Shown here: positions 35,276-44,311 of the stretch, in pieces
Numbering within the stretch: position 1 is the first letter of the stretch
How the letters are laid out: every line of letters starts with the position of its first letter
Program-made: the position numbers and the translations under genes
Origin: Mannheimia granulomatis
GTDB lineage: Bacteria > Pseudomonadota > Gammaproteobacteria > Enterobacterales > Pasteurellaceae
NCBI RefSeq assembly: GCF_013377255.1
Contig: NZ_CP016614.1
Location: forward strand, 1,744,501 to 1,808,500
Direction: 5' to 3'
DNA length: 64,000 bases
The notes under the pieces: generated by a model
What the model saw: the letters and a program-made list of their open reading frames with translations, nothing else
The model's database searches: none
What the model was told of the DNA's origin: nothing

Positions 35276-36124
35276 TTAAATATAATTTTTCGATAGCATT
35301 AAGAAATCATCATAAATCGGTGAAATAAAAATTTCCGGATTTTCCAATTCTGCCTGTTTCGGCTTTTCTTCGCTTTTTATCTCAGTCTGTTTTACTTCCC
35401 CAGCCTTTTCTACTGTACCCTCGCTATGACTCTCTGATGTAATATTGCTTAAAGCCGGGACAGCGTCCACTTTTTCACTCATGGAAGGTGTTTTTGCTGA
35501 TAATTCCTGTTCAGCCGGTACAGTTGTTTTTTCTGAATTCACTTTAACTTTCTCTTCACCTTCTGTTTCTTTAGCCTTTTTTTCTGTATTGGCTACGGCA
35601 TCCTCTTGCGGTTTTACTTCAACCGGCTTAGGTTGAGCTTTGTAAGAAGGATCGAGCAATTGACGGCTAATATCCATTTTCGGGTCAAGCCAAATCGCGA
35701 CAATAGCATCACTAAACTCTTTATTAAAAATATCAGATACTACTTTGTCGTTTAAAATAAAATAGCCTCTATCTTCTAAGGCAATGTAATGTAAGTTATC
35801 TTCCGGTTTGATATCAGGAAAAGTTTTCCTAAGATGAGTAATCACTTCATCAACTTCTTTTTCCGGTAATTTAATGCCTAAATTATTCCAAGTTCTTGCT
35901 AGCGAGACAGCAAAATCACGCCCTTCCCACGGTTTTTTATACTGTAAGGTTAACATTAACGGACGAGTGCCCTCAGTGTAAATGCCCTTTTCTGTAAAAA
36001 GCGTGATATTGTAAATATTAAACGGTCCCCACGTATAATCTACTTCATTAATTTTTGTCCAATTTGCATTTGCCGTTCCTACAAATAAAGAAAGCAACAT
36101 TGAAAAGACCACTTTGTAACGCAT
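35276..36124 (-). CDS. Secreted chalcone-isomerase-like protein with a charged C-terminal tail
   Basis: A 282-residue exported protein. The signal peptide is MRYKVVFSMLLSLFVGTANA. Residues about 21-155 follow the chalcone-isomerase-like fold found in bacterial periplasmic proteins: NWTKINEVDYTWGPFNIYNI, LTLQYKKPWEGRDFA, and SDAIVAIWLDPKMD. The last 125 residues are low-complexity, rich in Lys, Glu, Pro and Ser (e.g. EKKAKETEGEEKVKVNSEK), and end with FISPIYDDFLMLSKNYI. The tail is unusual for the family and may be a flexible spacer. A longer frame to 36226 exists, but the ATG at 36124 makes the signal peptide and has AAGGA upstream. Function is unknown. Confidence 0.75.
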   Translation of the reverse strand: MRYKVVFSMLLSLFVGTANANWTKINEVDYTWGPFNIYNITLFTEKGIYTEGTRPLMLTLQYKKPWEGRDFAVSLARTWNNLGIKLPEKEVDEVITHLRKTFPDIKPEDNLHYIALEDRGYFILNDKVVSDIFNKEFSDAIVAIWLDPKMDISRQLLDPSYKAQPKPVEVKPQEDAVANTEKKAKETEGEEKVKVNSEKTTVPAEQELSAKTPSMSEKVDAVPALSNITSESHSEGTVEKAGEVKQTEIKSEEKPKQAELENPEIFISPIYDDFLMLSKNYI

Positions 36125-36315
36125 TATTTTTGTGTCCTTAAAAATAAAATTCCTACTTGCTATTATAGCGTTAAATACTGCTATCACAATTATAATTTTC
36201 GATATAAATTTTGTGATCAAGTTCAAAAAAATAGAAAGATTTAACAGTAAATAAGCAAAAAAGTGCTAGTATTTCAACATAAGAAAATTTCCAAACAACC
36301 CTATAGGAGCCAAAT

Positions 36316-36531
36316 ATGTTTCCAGAATTTCGTGATTTAATCACACAATTAAAACAAAACGATTTACATTTTGCTCGCTTGTTTGATAAGCATAACGAAC
36401 TTGATCAACGTATTAAAAATATGGAGGCCAATATAGAACTTGCCACCCACGAAGAAGTTGAGATGCTAAAAAAAGAGAAATTGCATCTAAAAGATCAGCT
36501 TTATGCCATTCTAAAACAGAGATCCACTTAA
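36316..36531 (+). CDS. YdcH family (DUF465) small protein
   Basis: A 71-residue helical protein of the YdcH/DUF465 family, of unknown function. It begins MFPEFRDLITQLKQNDLHF and contains LFDKHNELDQRI and EVEMLKKEKLHLKDQLYAIL, the conserved family pattern that predicts a helical hairpin. It has an AGGAG site and a strong terminator 20 bp after its stop, so it is monocistronic. Confidence 0.9.
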   Translation: MFPEFRDLITQLKQNDLHFARLFDKHNELDQRIKNMEANIELATHEEVEMLKKEKLHLKDQLYAILKQRST

Positions 36532-36553
36532 CACCTCAATCAAATAGTAGAGT

Positions 36554-36581
36554 AAAAGCCCAGAGATTCTGGGCTTTTCTA
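36554..36581 (+). terminator. Terminator of the ydcH-like gene
   Basis: AAAAGCCCAGA (36554-36564) and TCTGGGCTTTT (36568-36578) form an 11-bp stem with a three-base loop, ending in TTTTCT. Confidence 0.9.
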
Positions 36582-36684
36582 TTTTGGAAATGAAAAACGG
36601 TCAAATAAAGATTGTTCTTTGCTAAATATTGAACAATTCACTAGAATAACTTTACTAATTCACTATGAACAGGAAAAACAGATT

Positions 36685-37314
36685 ATGCCTACTCCGGAAG
36701 AATATCAATTCAGCTCCGATTGGTTCAGCCATAATATTCCCAGCTTAAACTCTATTTTTGATTACCTAAAACCACAACGTATTTTAGAAATCGGCTCTTT
36801 TGAAGGGCGTTCAACCGTCTTTTTTATTGAAAAAGCACTTGAATATCAACCGAATGTAGAAATTACCTGTATCGACAGTTGGGAAGGTGGTGCAGAACAT
36901 GCAGGAGTTTGGAATATGGGGCAAGTTGAACAAAATTTTGTGCATAATATTAAGCTTGCTATAGAGCATTACCCAACTGCCACCGTACATAAAAAACGCG
37001 GCTATTCACATTCAAGAATGATAGATCTGCTGGCAAATGGCTATGAAGGCTACTTTGACTATGTTTATATTGACGGCTCGCATGAAGCGCCTGATGTATT
37101 ATTCGATGCTCTACTTGCTCATCGACTTGTTCGACAAGGAGGAATAATTAGCTTTGATGATTATCTTTGGTCGCCGGATAATGAAGGAGAACAAAGGCAT
37201 TATATGTTAGTTAAACCGGCAGTAGATCACTATGTGAATACTTATCAACAGAAACTCCATGTGGTCCAAAATTTACCGCCATATCAACTGCATGTGATTA
37301 AGAGAAAAGATTAA
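36685..37314 (+). CDS. Class I SAM-dependent methyltransferase
   Basis: A 209-residue methyltransferase of the Methyltransf_24 type. The adenosylmethionine site is ILEIGSFEGRSTVF near residue 32, followed by ITCIDSWEGG and the acidic FDYVYIDGSHEAPDV, where the aspartates and histidine resemble cephalosporin-hydroxylase/O-methyltransferase-like enzymes. The substrate is unknown. The frame extends upstream to a TTG at 36619, but the ATG at 36685 has AGGA upstream and starts just before the conserved domain. Confidence 0.78.
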   Translation: MPTPEEYQFSSDWFSHNIPSLNSIFDYLKPQRILEIGSFEGRSTVFFIEKALEYQPNVEITCIDSWEGGAEHAGVWNMGQVEQNFVHNIKLAIEHYPTATVHKKRGYSHSRMIDLLANGYEGYFDYVYIDGSHEAPDVLFDALLAHRLVRQGGIISFDDYLWSPDNEGEQRHYMLVKPAVDHYVNTYQQKLHVVQNLPPYQLHVIKRKD

Positions 37315-37370
37315 AATCAGTTTCTCTATTTTGATACGGCTTATTAAAATAGAGAAACGATATTTATCTG

Positions 37371-39569
37371 CTAAATTTTCTGCAAATTTGCCATTTTAGC
37401 AATTAACCACTTTATGCCATTGCCGACAAACGCTACTTGCAAGCGGGTTGCCTCGCCTGAACCTTCCACGTTAATAATCGTGCCTTGCCCAAATTTAGCG
37501 TGGCTGACTTTCTGGCCCATTTTCCAAGTATCGTCATCTAAGATGGAAGCGGTCGTTTTTTGCGGATTTTTTGCAAATGCCGTCGGTTGAGCAAAACTCG
37601 CTGCTCGGTTAATCGAACCTCTTAAGCGGACTTCACGAATGTTTTCTTCCGGCAATTCGGCAATAAAACGCGACGGAATATGGCGCTCTTCCTTACCATA
37701 TAAACGGCGTAATTCTGCATAGCTGATAGTTAGTTTTTTCTTGGCACGAGTAATGCCCACATAGGCTAAACGTCGTTCTTCTTGCAACCTACCTTCATCA
37801 AAGCTCATCCCGCTTGGAAAAATACCCTCTTCTACCCCCACCATAAAGACCCGTGGAAATTCCAAACCTTTTGCTGAATGCAGGGTCATTAATTCCACAT
37901 AATCTTCATGTTGTGAAGCCTGGGATTCTCCGGCCTCAAGGGAGGCATGAGTTAAAAAGGCAGTAAGGTCAGTTAAATCTTCTGCTTCATCCGGCTTTAC
38001 AAATTGCTTGGTTGCAGTCACTAACTCTTCCAAGTTCTCAATCCGCACCTCACCTTTTTCGCCTTTTTCTTGCTTGTACATTTCATATAAGCCAGATTTT
38101 TTAATCACAAAATCGGTTTGCTCGGCAAGCGACATCTGCTCGGTTTCCTGATCTAAGGCATTAATCAGCTCAACAAAACGTAACAATGCGGAAGCGGCAC
38201 GCCCTGAAAGTTGTTCTTCTTGAATCGCCACTTGCACCGCTTGCCACAAAGTAATTTGGCGGTTACGGGTAATTTGACGAAGCAGATCTAAGGTGCGCTC
38301 GCCAATCCCTCGAGTTGGAGTATTAATTACCCGCTCAAACGCAGCATCATCTTGGCGATTGGCAATCAAACGTAAATATGCCAACGCATCTTTGATTTCT
38401 TGGCGTTCAAAGAATCGCATTCCACCATAAATCCGGTAAGGAATATTGGCTTGAATTAAGGCTTCTTCAATCACACGAGATTGGCTGTTGCTACGGTAAA
38501 GTACCGCACATTCGCTCAAATCGCCCTCATCTTCTTTCCATTGTTTGATTTGTGAAGCAATAAAGCGAGCCTCATCTAACTCGTTAAACGCACAGTAAAT
38601 ATCCACCGGTTCGCCATCACCACTGTCTGTCCATAAATTTTTACCTAACCGGTTGTCGTTGTTGGCAATCAACTCATTCGCACAATTTAGAATATGGCCT
38701 GTCGAGCGGTAATTTTGTTCCAAACGAATAGTTTGAGCATTGTCATAATCGTCCAGAAAACGTTGGATATTTTCCACTTGAGCCCCACGCCAGCCGTAAA
38801 TGGATTGGTCGTCATCGCCCACAATCATCACTTTGCCGGAATCGCCTGCCAGCAAGCGGATCAAATCATACTGAATATTGTTAGTATCTTGGAACTCATC
38901 AATCAAAATATGCTGAAAACGTTGCTGATAACGCTGTAAAATTGCAGGCTTGTGTTTGAATAATTCATAAGCACGAATCAGCAACTCGGCAAAATCCAAA
39001 AGACCGGCACGATCGCAAGCATCTTGATAAATTTGATAGATCTCAACCAATTTTTTCTCATTGGGATCGTTGTGGTGTTCGATCTCTTTTGCCCGTTTTC
39101 CTTTATCTTTTTGTGCATTGATATACCAAGCGACGTGTTTTGGTGGGAAATGTTTTTCATCAATATTATGCAGTTTGAGCAAGCGTTTAAGCAAACGTTG
39201 CTGATCTTCGGTGTCCATAATTTGGAAATCTTGTGGCAAGCCGGCATCCAAATAATGCGAACGCAGTAAGCGGTTGGCAATGCTATGAAAAGTACCGACC
39301 CACATACCAAACAGCCGGTTATTACTTGATTGAGAAAGCGTATACTCAATTCTGTGTCGCATTTCTGCCGCAGCTTTATTGGTAAAGGTTACCGCCAAAA
39401 TATTCGATTCCGGCACATTTTCTACGCCAATCAACCAAGCAATACGATGAGTTAGCACCCGTGTTTTGCCCGAACCTGCACCGGCCAATACTAAATAATT
39501 GCCAATAGGAGCAGCAACCGCTTCTCGCTGCCTGTCATTTAAACCGTCTAACAATAATGAAAAATCCAT
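37371..39569 (-). CDS. uvrD: DNA helicase II UvrD
   Basis: A 732-residue SF1A 3'-5' helicase for nucleotide excision and mismatch repair. Motif I is AGAGSGKTRVLTHR near residue 29, motif II is LIDEFQDTN, motif III VGDDDQSIYGWRGA, motif IV EQNYRST, and motifs V and VI are LMTLHSAKGLEF and RRLAYVGITRAKK. The C-terminus has the Tudor-like GQKVSHAKFGQGTI segment. E. coli UvrD is 720 residues. Confidence 0.96.
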   Translation of the reverse strand: MDFSLLLDGLNDRQREAVAAPIGNYLVLAGAGSGKTRVLTHRIAWLIGVENVPESNILAVTFTNKAAAEMRHRIEYTLSQSSNNRLFGMWVGTFHSIANRLLRSHYLDAGLPQDFQIMDTEDQQRLLKRLLKLHNIDEKHFPPKHVAWYINAQKDKGKRAKEIEHHNDPNEKKLVEIYQIYQDACDRAGLLDFAELLIRAYELFKHKPAILQRYQQRFQHILIDEFQDTNNIQYDLIRLLAGDSGKVMIVGDDDQSIYGWRGAQVENIQRFLDDYDNAQTIRLEQNYRSTGHILNCANELIANNDNRLGKNLWTDSGDGEPVDIYCAFNELDEARFIASQIKQWKEDEGDLSECAVLYRSNSQSRVIEEALIQANIPYRIYGGMRFFERQEIKDALAYLRLIANRQDDAAFERVINTPTRGIGERTLDLLRQITRNRQITLWQAVQVAIQEEQLSGRAASALLRFVELINALDQETEQMSLAEQTDFVIKKSGLYEMYKQEKGEKGEVRIENLEELVTATKQFVKPDEAEDLTDLTAFLTHASLEAGESQASQHEDYVELMTLHSAKGLEFPRVFMVGVEEGIFPSGMSFDEGRLQEERRLAYVGITRAKKKLTISYAELRRLYGKEERHIPSRFIAELPEENIREVRLRGSINRAASFAQPTAFAKNPQKTTASILDDDTWKMGQKVSHAKFGQGTIINVEGSGEATRLQVAFVGNGIKWLIAKMANLQKI

Positions 39570-39609
39570 AAAACACCTTTTAATATGTTCTTTTATACAG
39601 CATTATAGC

Positions 39610-40512
39610 TTATTTTGGTGCTTTAAGAAAAACTTTCTCGCTTAAAATCGGATCTTGGAATTGAAACCCTGCCTTCACTAATTTTTCAGGAATGATTTGC
39701 TGATTGTCTAATAGTAAGTTTGCCCGCTCGCCCAATATTAATTTCAACATAAATGCCGGAACATGAAAAATGGCAGGTTTTTGCACCGCTCTAGCAAGCG
39801 CTTCATTAAATTCGGCATTGGTGACCGGATTCGGTGCAACAAAATTAAATGCCCCAGAACAATTTGCATTTTTCAGTAAAAAAATAACCGCTTGTACGTG
39901 GTCTTGCAGGCTTATCCACCCCCAATATTGCTTGCCTGAACCGAGTTTTCCGCCTAAGCCACATTTATAGAGAGGCAACATCTTTTTTAAAGCGCCACCA
40001 TTAGGTGAAAGCACCATGCCTGTACGAATAACGCAAACTCGGGTTTTCTCACTCGCTGCTTTTAAAGCTTCATTTTCCCACGCTTGGCAGAGTGTGGCAG
40101 CAAAATCGCCGGCAATACAAGCGGTCGATTCTGTATAAAAATTTGAAGACTGTGGCAAATCGCCATAAATTCCAATCGCCGAACCGGAAAGAAAAGTATG
40201 CGGTGGCTGCTGGCTTTGCTGAATTAATTTGCTCAACTTAGCGGTAACCTCTATACGACTTTTAAACAGTTTTTCTTTCTGCTTTTCTGTCCAATGCTTA
40301 TCAAAAATAGGCTCACCGGCAAAATTAATCACAGCATCAAAATCATTTAGATCGGAAAATTCGTCTAACGAGTAACAATATTGAATCTGTTTATCATCAC
40401 TTTTCAGTTCTCTATTTCTCGTTAAAAGAGTAAAGTGATGGTTTTCAGATTTCAAGCATCTAACCAATTCAGTACCAATAAAGCCTGTACCGCCTGTTAC
40501 TAAAATTTTCAT
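39610..40512 (-). CDS. yfcH: TIGR01777-type NAD-dependent epimerase/dehydratase family protein
   Basis: A 300-residue extended short-chain dehydrogenase-like protein matching YfcH/SDR39U1. The Rossmann motif GGTGFIGTELVR is at residue 7, FINFAGEPIFDKHWTEKQK-like text occurs near 70 (VINFAGEPIFDKHW), SGSAIGIYGD follows, and the C-terminal motif ANLLLDNQQIIPEKL is typical of the DUF1731 tail. Its physiological role is not established. The start has AAGGAG. It lies between argR and uvrD on the same strand. Confidence 0.9.
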   Translation of the reverse strand: MKILVTGGTGFIGTELVRCLKSENHHFTLLTRNRELKSDDKQIQYCYSLDEFSDLNDFDAVINFAGEPIFDKHWTEKQKEKLFKSRIEVTAKLSKLIQQSQQPPHTFLSGSAIGIYGDLPQSSNFYTESTACIAGDFAATLCQAWENEALKAASEKTRVCVIRTGMVLSPNGGALKKMLPLYKCGLGGKLGSGKQYWGWISLQDHVQAVIFLLKNANCSGAFNFVAPNPVTNAEFNEALARAVQKPAIFHVPAFMLKLILGERANLLLDNQQIIPEKLVKAGFQFQDPILSEKVFLKAPK

Positions 40513-40560
40513 AAATACTCCTTAACATAAAGGAGGGCATAAGCCCTCCTTCAAAATTAA

Positions 40561-41022
40561 CTATAATGATGTTTCAAATAATTCCGTAATCTTCTTAGTT
40601 AAATCTTCAGTTAGCACATGACGAACCGGTGTAATAAAAATAGTATCGTCACCTGCAATCGTACCTAAGATCCCCTCTGATTTGCCGATAGAATCCAATA
40701 AACGAGCAATAAGCTGTGCCGCGCCCGGGCTGGTTTTCACAACAATCAACGCTTCGTTATAATCAACATCTACTACCAAATTTTTTAATGGGCTGGATGT
40801 AGTCGGCACGCTGAGCTCTGCCGGAAGCTGATAAACCATCTCCATTTTAGTGTTACGTGTTCTCACCGCACCAAATTTAGAGAGCATTCGAGATACTTTC
40901 GATTGGTTTATGTTATCAAACCCCATTTCTTGCAATGCAGCTACAATTTCACCTTGTGAACCGAATTTTTCTTCTTTTAATAGTAATTTAAAAGCTTCTG
41001 AAAGCTTATCTAATTTATCCAC
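40561..41022 (-). CDS. argR: Arginine repressor ArgR
   Basis: A 153-residue arginine-dependent repressor. The N-terminal winged helix contains QGEIVAALQEMGFDNINQSK and VSRMLSKFGAVRTRN, and the C-terminal hexamerisation and arginine-binding domain has TSPGAAQLIARLLD and ILGTIAGDDTIFI. The start codon is GTG with AAGAGA upstream. It is divergent from mdh, as in E. coli, and the 196-bp gap has several TGAAT/ATTCA half-sites. Confidence 0.95.
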   Translation of the reverse strand: MDKLDKLSEAFKLLLKEEKFGSQGEIVAALQEMGFDNINQSKVSRMLSKFGAVRTRNTKMEMVYQLPAELSVPTTSSPLKNLVVDVDYNEALIVVKTSPGAAQLIARLLDSIGKSEGILGTIAGDDTIFITPVRHVLTEDLTKKITELFETSL

Positions 41023-41218
41023 AGTTGTCTCTTATTCATTTAAATATCAAAATATTCACAATTTTTGCTTATCTATGCAGAAAAAGCAATTGACTTACAA
41101 AAAAATCCTACAAAAATTTGCTGTATGTCTCAAAAATGAAAATTCATGTTTGAATCAGAATATAAATTCTCATACACTATCTTTCATTAAATTTCTATCA
41201 CTTTTTAGGAGAATATTT
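41023..41218. promoter_or_regulatory. argR-mdh divergent regulatory region with ARG-box-like half sites
   Basis: The gap holds TGTGAATATTTTG (inverted, next to argR) and, near mdh, ATGAAAATTCAT followed by TTGAATCAGAATATAAATTC. These resemble the ARG-box dyad (TGAAT, AT-rich, ATTCA). No perfect box is present, so ArgR autoregulation is a suggestion only. Confidence 0.35.
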
Positions 41219-42178
41219 ATGTCTAAAAAAGTCGCACTTTTAGGTTCAGCGGGTGGAATTGGTCAATCTCTAGCCCTATTATTAAAACTCAATTTACCGG
41301 CACAAACCGAATTAGCTCTTTATGATATTGCCCCTGTTACACCGGGTGTTGCAGTGGATTTAAGCCATATTCCAACCGGTGTAAAAGTTAGCGGTTATGC
41401 GGGTGATGATTTGGCTCCCGCTCTTGAAAATGCTGATTTGGTCGTTATTTCTGCCGGTGTTGCCCGTAAACCGGGAATGACACGCGCAGATTTATTTAAT
41501 ACCAATGCAAGCATTGTCTATAAATTGGTAGAAAAAGCAGCTCAGGTTTGCCCTAATGCTTGTATCGCTATTATTACCAACCCTGTAAATACCCTAATTC
41601 CAATTGCAGCAGATGTATTGAAAAAAGCCGGTGTTTACGACAAACGTAAATTATTTGGTGTAACCACATTAGACGTTATCCGTGCAGAAACTTTTGTGGC
41701 CGAAACAAAAGGCGAAAACGTGAAATATGTAAAAGTGCCTGTTGTGGGCGGTCACTCGGCACCAACTATCCTACCATTATTATCTCAAGCAACCGCAAAT
41801 GGTCTAAAACTTGAATTTACTCAAGAAGAAGTTGAGCGTTTAACTCATCGTATTCAAAATGCAGGAACAGAAGTCGTTGAAGCAAAAGCAGGTGGTGGTT
41901 CTGCAACCTTATCCATGGCAGAAGCTGCAGCACGCTTTACTTGTGGTGTATTACGCGGCTTGATGGGTGAAAACGTGATTCGTTATGCCTATATTGACAG
42001 TGATGACTCTCGTTACTCACCATTCTTCGCTTATCCGATTCGCTTTGGTGTGAACGGTGTTGAAGAAGTGCTATCACTCGGCCCATTAAGTGAATATGAG
42101 CAAAAACAGTTAGAACAATTAATTCCAACCTTAAATGATGAAATTGCACAAGGTGCGAATTTCAGCGTTAACGGTTAA
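41219..42178 (+). CDS. mdh: Malate dehydrogenase
   Basis: A 319-residue NAD-dependent enzyme of the tricarboxylic acid cycle. The Rossmann motif is LGSAGGIGQSLALLL, substrate arginines lie in ARKPGMTRADLF, NAD contacts in ITNPVNTLIP, and the catalytic histidine in VVGGHSAPTILPL. The length is close to E. coli Mdh (312). A much longer frame begins within argR, but the ATG at 41219 has TAGGAGA and gives the universal N-terminus. Confidence 0.97.
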   Translation: MSKKVALLGSAGGIGQSLALLLKLNLPAQTELALYDIAPVTPGVAVDLSHIPTGVKVSGYAGDDLAPALENADLVVISAGVARKPGMTRADLFNTNASIVYKLVEKAAQVCPNACIAIITNPVNTLIPIAADVLKKAGVYDKRKLFGVTTLDVIRAETFVAETKGENVKYVKVPVVGGHSAPTILPLLSQATANGLKLEFTQEEVERLTHRIQNAGTEVVEAKAGGGSATLSMAEAAARFTCGVLRGLMGENVIRYAYIDSDDSRYSPFFAYPIRFGVNGVEEVLSLGPLSEYEQKQLEQLIPTLNDEIAQGANFSVNG

Positions 42179-42188
42179 AAAACAAGAT

Positions 42189-42216
42189 AAGGGTTGAGTA
42201 ATCAGCCCTTTTTTTA
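42189..42216 (+). terminator. mdh terminator
   Basis: AAGGGTTGA (42189-42197) pairs with TCAGCCCTT (42202-42210), with one G-U pair, followed by a T run to 42216. Confidence 0.85.
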
Positions 42217-42251
42217 TACATTATAAGAAAAACCAGCAAAAGGAAGTGATT

Positions 42252-42545
42252 ATGAAAGCATATAAACTAGGCATAATCGCCTGTATTACATTAGGTCTTG
42301 CCGCTTGCTCATCAAAGCAGACTGTTAATGTAGTAAAAGGGGATAAAAATATCGACTATTCCCAACCTAAAAATATTCATATTAGTGAATCTAATACTGT
42401 ATCTGGGTTTCAAAAAATAGAACAGGTAAAACCTAGAAATGCCACAGCACTTTGCGTTAATGGAAGCTATTCTATTGACATACAAAACCCTTGTGCTAAT
42501 GAAGGGGGCGTTAAATTAAGGTTCTCACACTATTACGCCGATTAA
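42252..42545 (+). CDS. Small lipoprotein, function unknown
   Basis: A 97-residue predicted lipoprotein. The signal peptide MKAYKLGIIACITLGLAAC ends in a lipobox LAAC, so Cys19 should be lipidated. The mature part, about 78 residues, includes TALCVNGSYSIDIQNPC and a final KLRFSHYYAD; two further cysteines could form a disulfide. I do not recognise the family. An in-frame GTG at 42246 is too close to the AGGAA site; the ATG at 42252 is preferred. It has its own terminator. Confidence 0.75.
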   Translation: MKAYKLGIIACITLGLAACSSKQTVNVVKGDKNIDYSQPKNIHISESNTVSGFQKIEQVKPRNATALCVNGSYSIDIQNPCANEGGVKLRFSHYYAD

Positions 42546-42563
42546 TTCAATTTTCTCAAAGAA

Positions 42564-42599
42564 AAATGCACAATGATAACAACCATTGTGCATTTTTTA
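42564..42599. terminator. Terminator between convergent small genes
   Basis: AAATGCACAATG (42564-42575) and CATTGTGCATTT (42584-42595) form a 12-bp stem followed by TTTT. The T run overlaps the stop codon of the convergent minus-strand gene. Confidence 0.9.
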
Positions 42600-42770
42600 G
42601 GCTTTTTCTTGATTTGGCTTTTTAGACTCTTTTTCCAGTTCCGGGTCAAACTTTACTACCGGTACACAACCACGACAAGCCCCTTGATTTACGCCCAGCT
42701 CATCACAAAAACGATCATATTTTTCTAAAGCTTTTTTAAACCAGCTTTTCTTTTCTGCTTGTTCGCTCAT
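42597..42770 (-). CDS. DUF5363-type small Cys-rich protein
   Basis: A 57-residue protein found by translating the minus strand. It reads WFKKALEKYDRFCDELG near residue 10 and GACRGCVPVVKFDPE near residue 30, with three cysteines (C22, C32, C35). I recognise this as the small DUF5363 family common in Pasteurellaceae; its role is unknown, and the C-x-x-C could bind metal. The ATG at 42770 has GGAAG upstream. Confidence 0.78.
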   Translation of the reverse strand: MSEQAEKKSWFKKALEKYDRFCDELGVNQGACRGCVPVVKFDPELEKESKKPNQEKA

Positions 42771-42799
42771 TTTCTACTTCCCAAATCTATTTTAGGATT

Positions 42800-42846
42800 A
42801 CAAGCGGTCAAATTTCGCAATTTTTTTACCAAAAATCACCGCTTGT
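42800..42846 (-). terminator. Uptake-signal hairpin downstream of yajQ
   Basis: ACAAGCGGTC (42800-42809) and ACCGCTTGT (42838-42846) form an inverted pair 7 bp past the yajQ stop. The loop is AT-rich. It probably limits serB-yajQ transcription. Confidence 0.6.
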
Positions 42847-42852
42847 ATCGTA

Positions 42853-43344
42853 TTAATCACGGAAATTATTGAATTGGAACGGTTGTCCTAAATCGGCACC
42901 TTTTACTAACTGAATCGCTGCTTGTAAATCATCACGAGATTTGCCGGTAACGCGCACTTGATCTCCTTGAATCTGAGCCTGCACTTTGATTTTTGAATCT
43001 TTAATCAGCTTAGTAATTTTCTTCGCCGTATCGGACTCAATCCCTTGTTTGAGCTTGATCTCTTTTGAATAGAGCTTACCATGATGCTCGCTCTCAGAAG
43101 GAATATCTAGTGAATTATGCTCAATCCCACGTTTTACGCAAGAGCCAATTAAAATTTCCAGTAGCTGCTCTAATTGGAAATCCGATTCGGTTGTAAGCTT
43201 AATACTTTCATTTTTCTCGTTTAATTCAATAATCGCTTCAACGCCACGGAAGTCATAACGAGTGCTTAATACACGGTTTGCATTTTCTACCGCATTACGT
43301 ACTTCATGCAGGGTGATTTCAGATACAATATCAAATGATGGCAT
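42853..43344 (-). CDS. yajQ: YajQ family nucleotide-binding protein
   Basis: A 163-residue protein of the YajQ/UPF0234 family, two ferredoxin-like domains that bind nucleotides; some members bind cyclic di-GMP. It begins MPSFDIVSEITLHEVRNAVE and contains RYDFRGVEA and the late motif KDSKIKVQAQIQGDQVRVTG, RDDLQAAIQLVK. It follows serB after 17 bp with AGAGGAAC as ribosome binding site. Confidence 0.94.
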   Translation of the reverse strand: MPSFDIVSEITLHEVRNAVENANRVLSTRYDFRGVEAIIELNEKNESIKLTTESDFQLEQLLEILIGSCVKRGIEHNSLDIPSESEHHGKLYSKEIKLKQGIESDTAKKITKLIKDSKIKVQAQIQGDQVRVTGKSRDDLQAAIQLVKGADLGQPFQFNNFRD

Positions 43345-43361
43345 TTTTTGTTCCTCTAAAA

Positions 43362-44225
43362 TTAACTTTTAAATAAATTATTCGCATTGAGTAAGACACA
43401 TAATGCGGTTAAATCACCAAAGTTTACCACAAAATTCGCTTGTTCTTGCACTTTTGGTTTTGCGTGCAAGGCAACGCCTAAACTTGCCGTTTTTAACATT
43501 GGCAAATCATTCGCCCCATCGCCTACCGCAACCCATTGATTTTGTGGAATATCAAAGGTGTTCGCTAAATTTTGCAAAGTTTCCGCCTTAAATTGAGAAT
43601 CCACCACTTTGCCTAATACTTTGCCGGTGAGCTTTTGCTCCACAATTTCAAGTTGGTTCGATACCGCAAAATCAAGCTCATATTTTTCTTTCAGATAATC
43701 AGCAAAATAGTCAAAGCCACCGGAGGCAATAGCCAATTTCCAGCCATTTGCTTTAAGAGTGGAAACCATAAGCTCAAAACCGTCCATAAGCGGTAGATTT
43801 TCTCGTACTTTTTGCAAAATGCTTTCAGAGGCATTTTCCAATGTGCTGACACGTTTACGCAAACTTTGCTCAAAATCAAGTTCACCACGCATAGCACTTG
43901 CGGTAATCGCTGATACCACCTCGCCGGTGCCTGCAAGCTTGGCAATTTCATCAATACATTCAATTTTAATAGCGGTCGAATCCATATCCATCAGTAATAA
44001 ACCCGCTTGATTAAGGTTTGGAACGATGTTCAGATCACTGATGTCCGCATTCACATTTTTTGCGGCTTCACGCAGCTGGCAAGCGGTCAAATTTATGTCA
44101 AAAAATGCAATTTTATAGCCTAAATAAACCGCTTGTTTCACAAGCTTTGCCTCAGCTTGTTGCGAAAACTGCTCAATTTCACCCGCAGTTAAAGTTTTTG
44201 AATAGATAAAAATTGTGTTTGTCAT
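43362..44225 (-). CDS. serB: Phosphoserine phosphatase
   Basis: A 287-residue HAD-family enzyme for the last step of serine synthesis. The catalytic motif I is LLMDMDSTAIKIECIDEIA near residue 79, motif II lies in LAIASGGFDYFADYL, and motif IV is VGDGANDLPML. The N-terminal 70 residues form a small leading domain shorter than in E. coli SerB (322). It is divergent from ytjB, the same pairing as in E. coli, and heads serB-yajQ. Confidence 0.95.
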   Translation of the reverse strand: MTNTIFIYSKTLTAGEIEQFSQQAEAKLVKQAVYLGYKIAFFDINLTACQLREAAKNVNADISDLNIVPNLNQAGLLLMDMDSTAIKIECIDEIAKLAGTGEVVSAITASAMRGELDFEQSLRKRVSTLENASESILQKVRENLPLMDGFELMVSTLKANGWKLAIASGGFDYFADYLKEKYELDFAVSNQLEIVEQKLTGKVLGKVVDSQFKAETLQNLANTFDIPQNQWVAVGDGANDLPMLKTASLGVALHAKPKVQEQANFVVNFGDLTALCVLLNANNLFKS

Positions 44226-44311
44226 AGTCTGTTTTTATGAAGTTTAAAATTTACTGCGTTAATCTAACAGAAAACCGTGCTACAATCACGTATCATTTTA
44301 AGGGGATTTTA

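Noticed and set aside
40850..41218. Long N-terminal extension of mdh into argR
   Set aside because: The extension is antisense to argR; the ATG at 41219 has a good ribosome binding site and the universal Mdh N-terminus.
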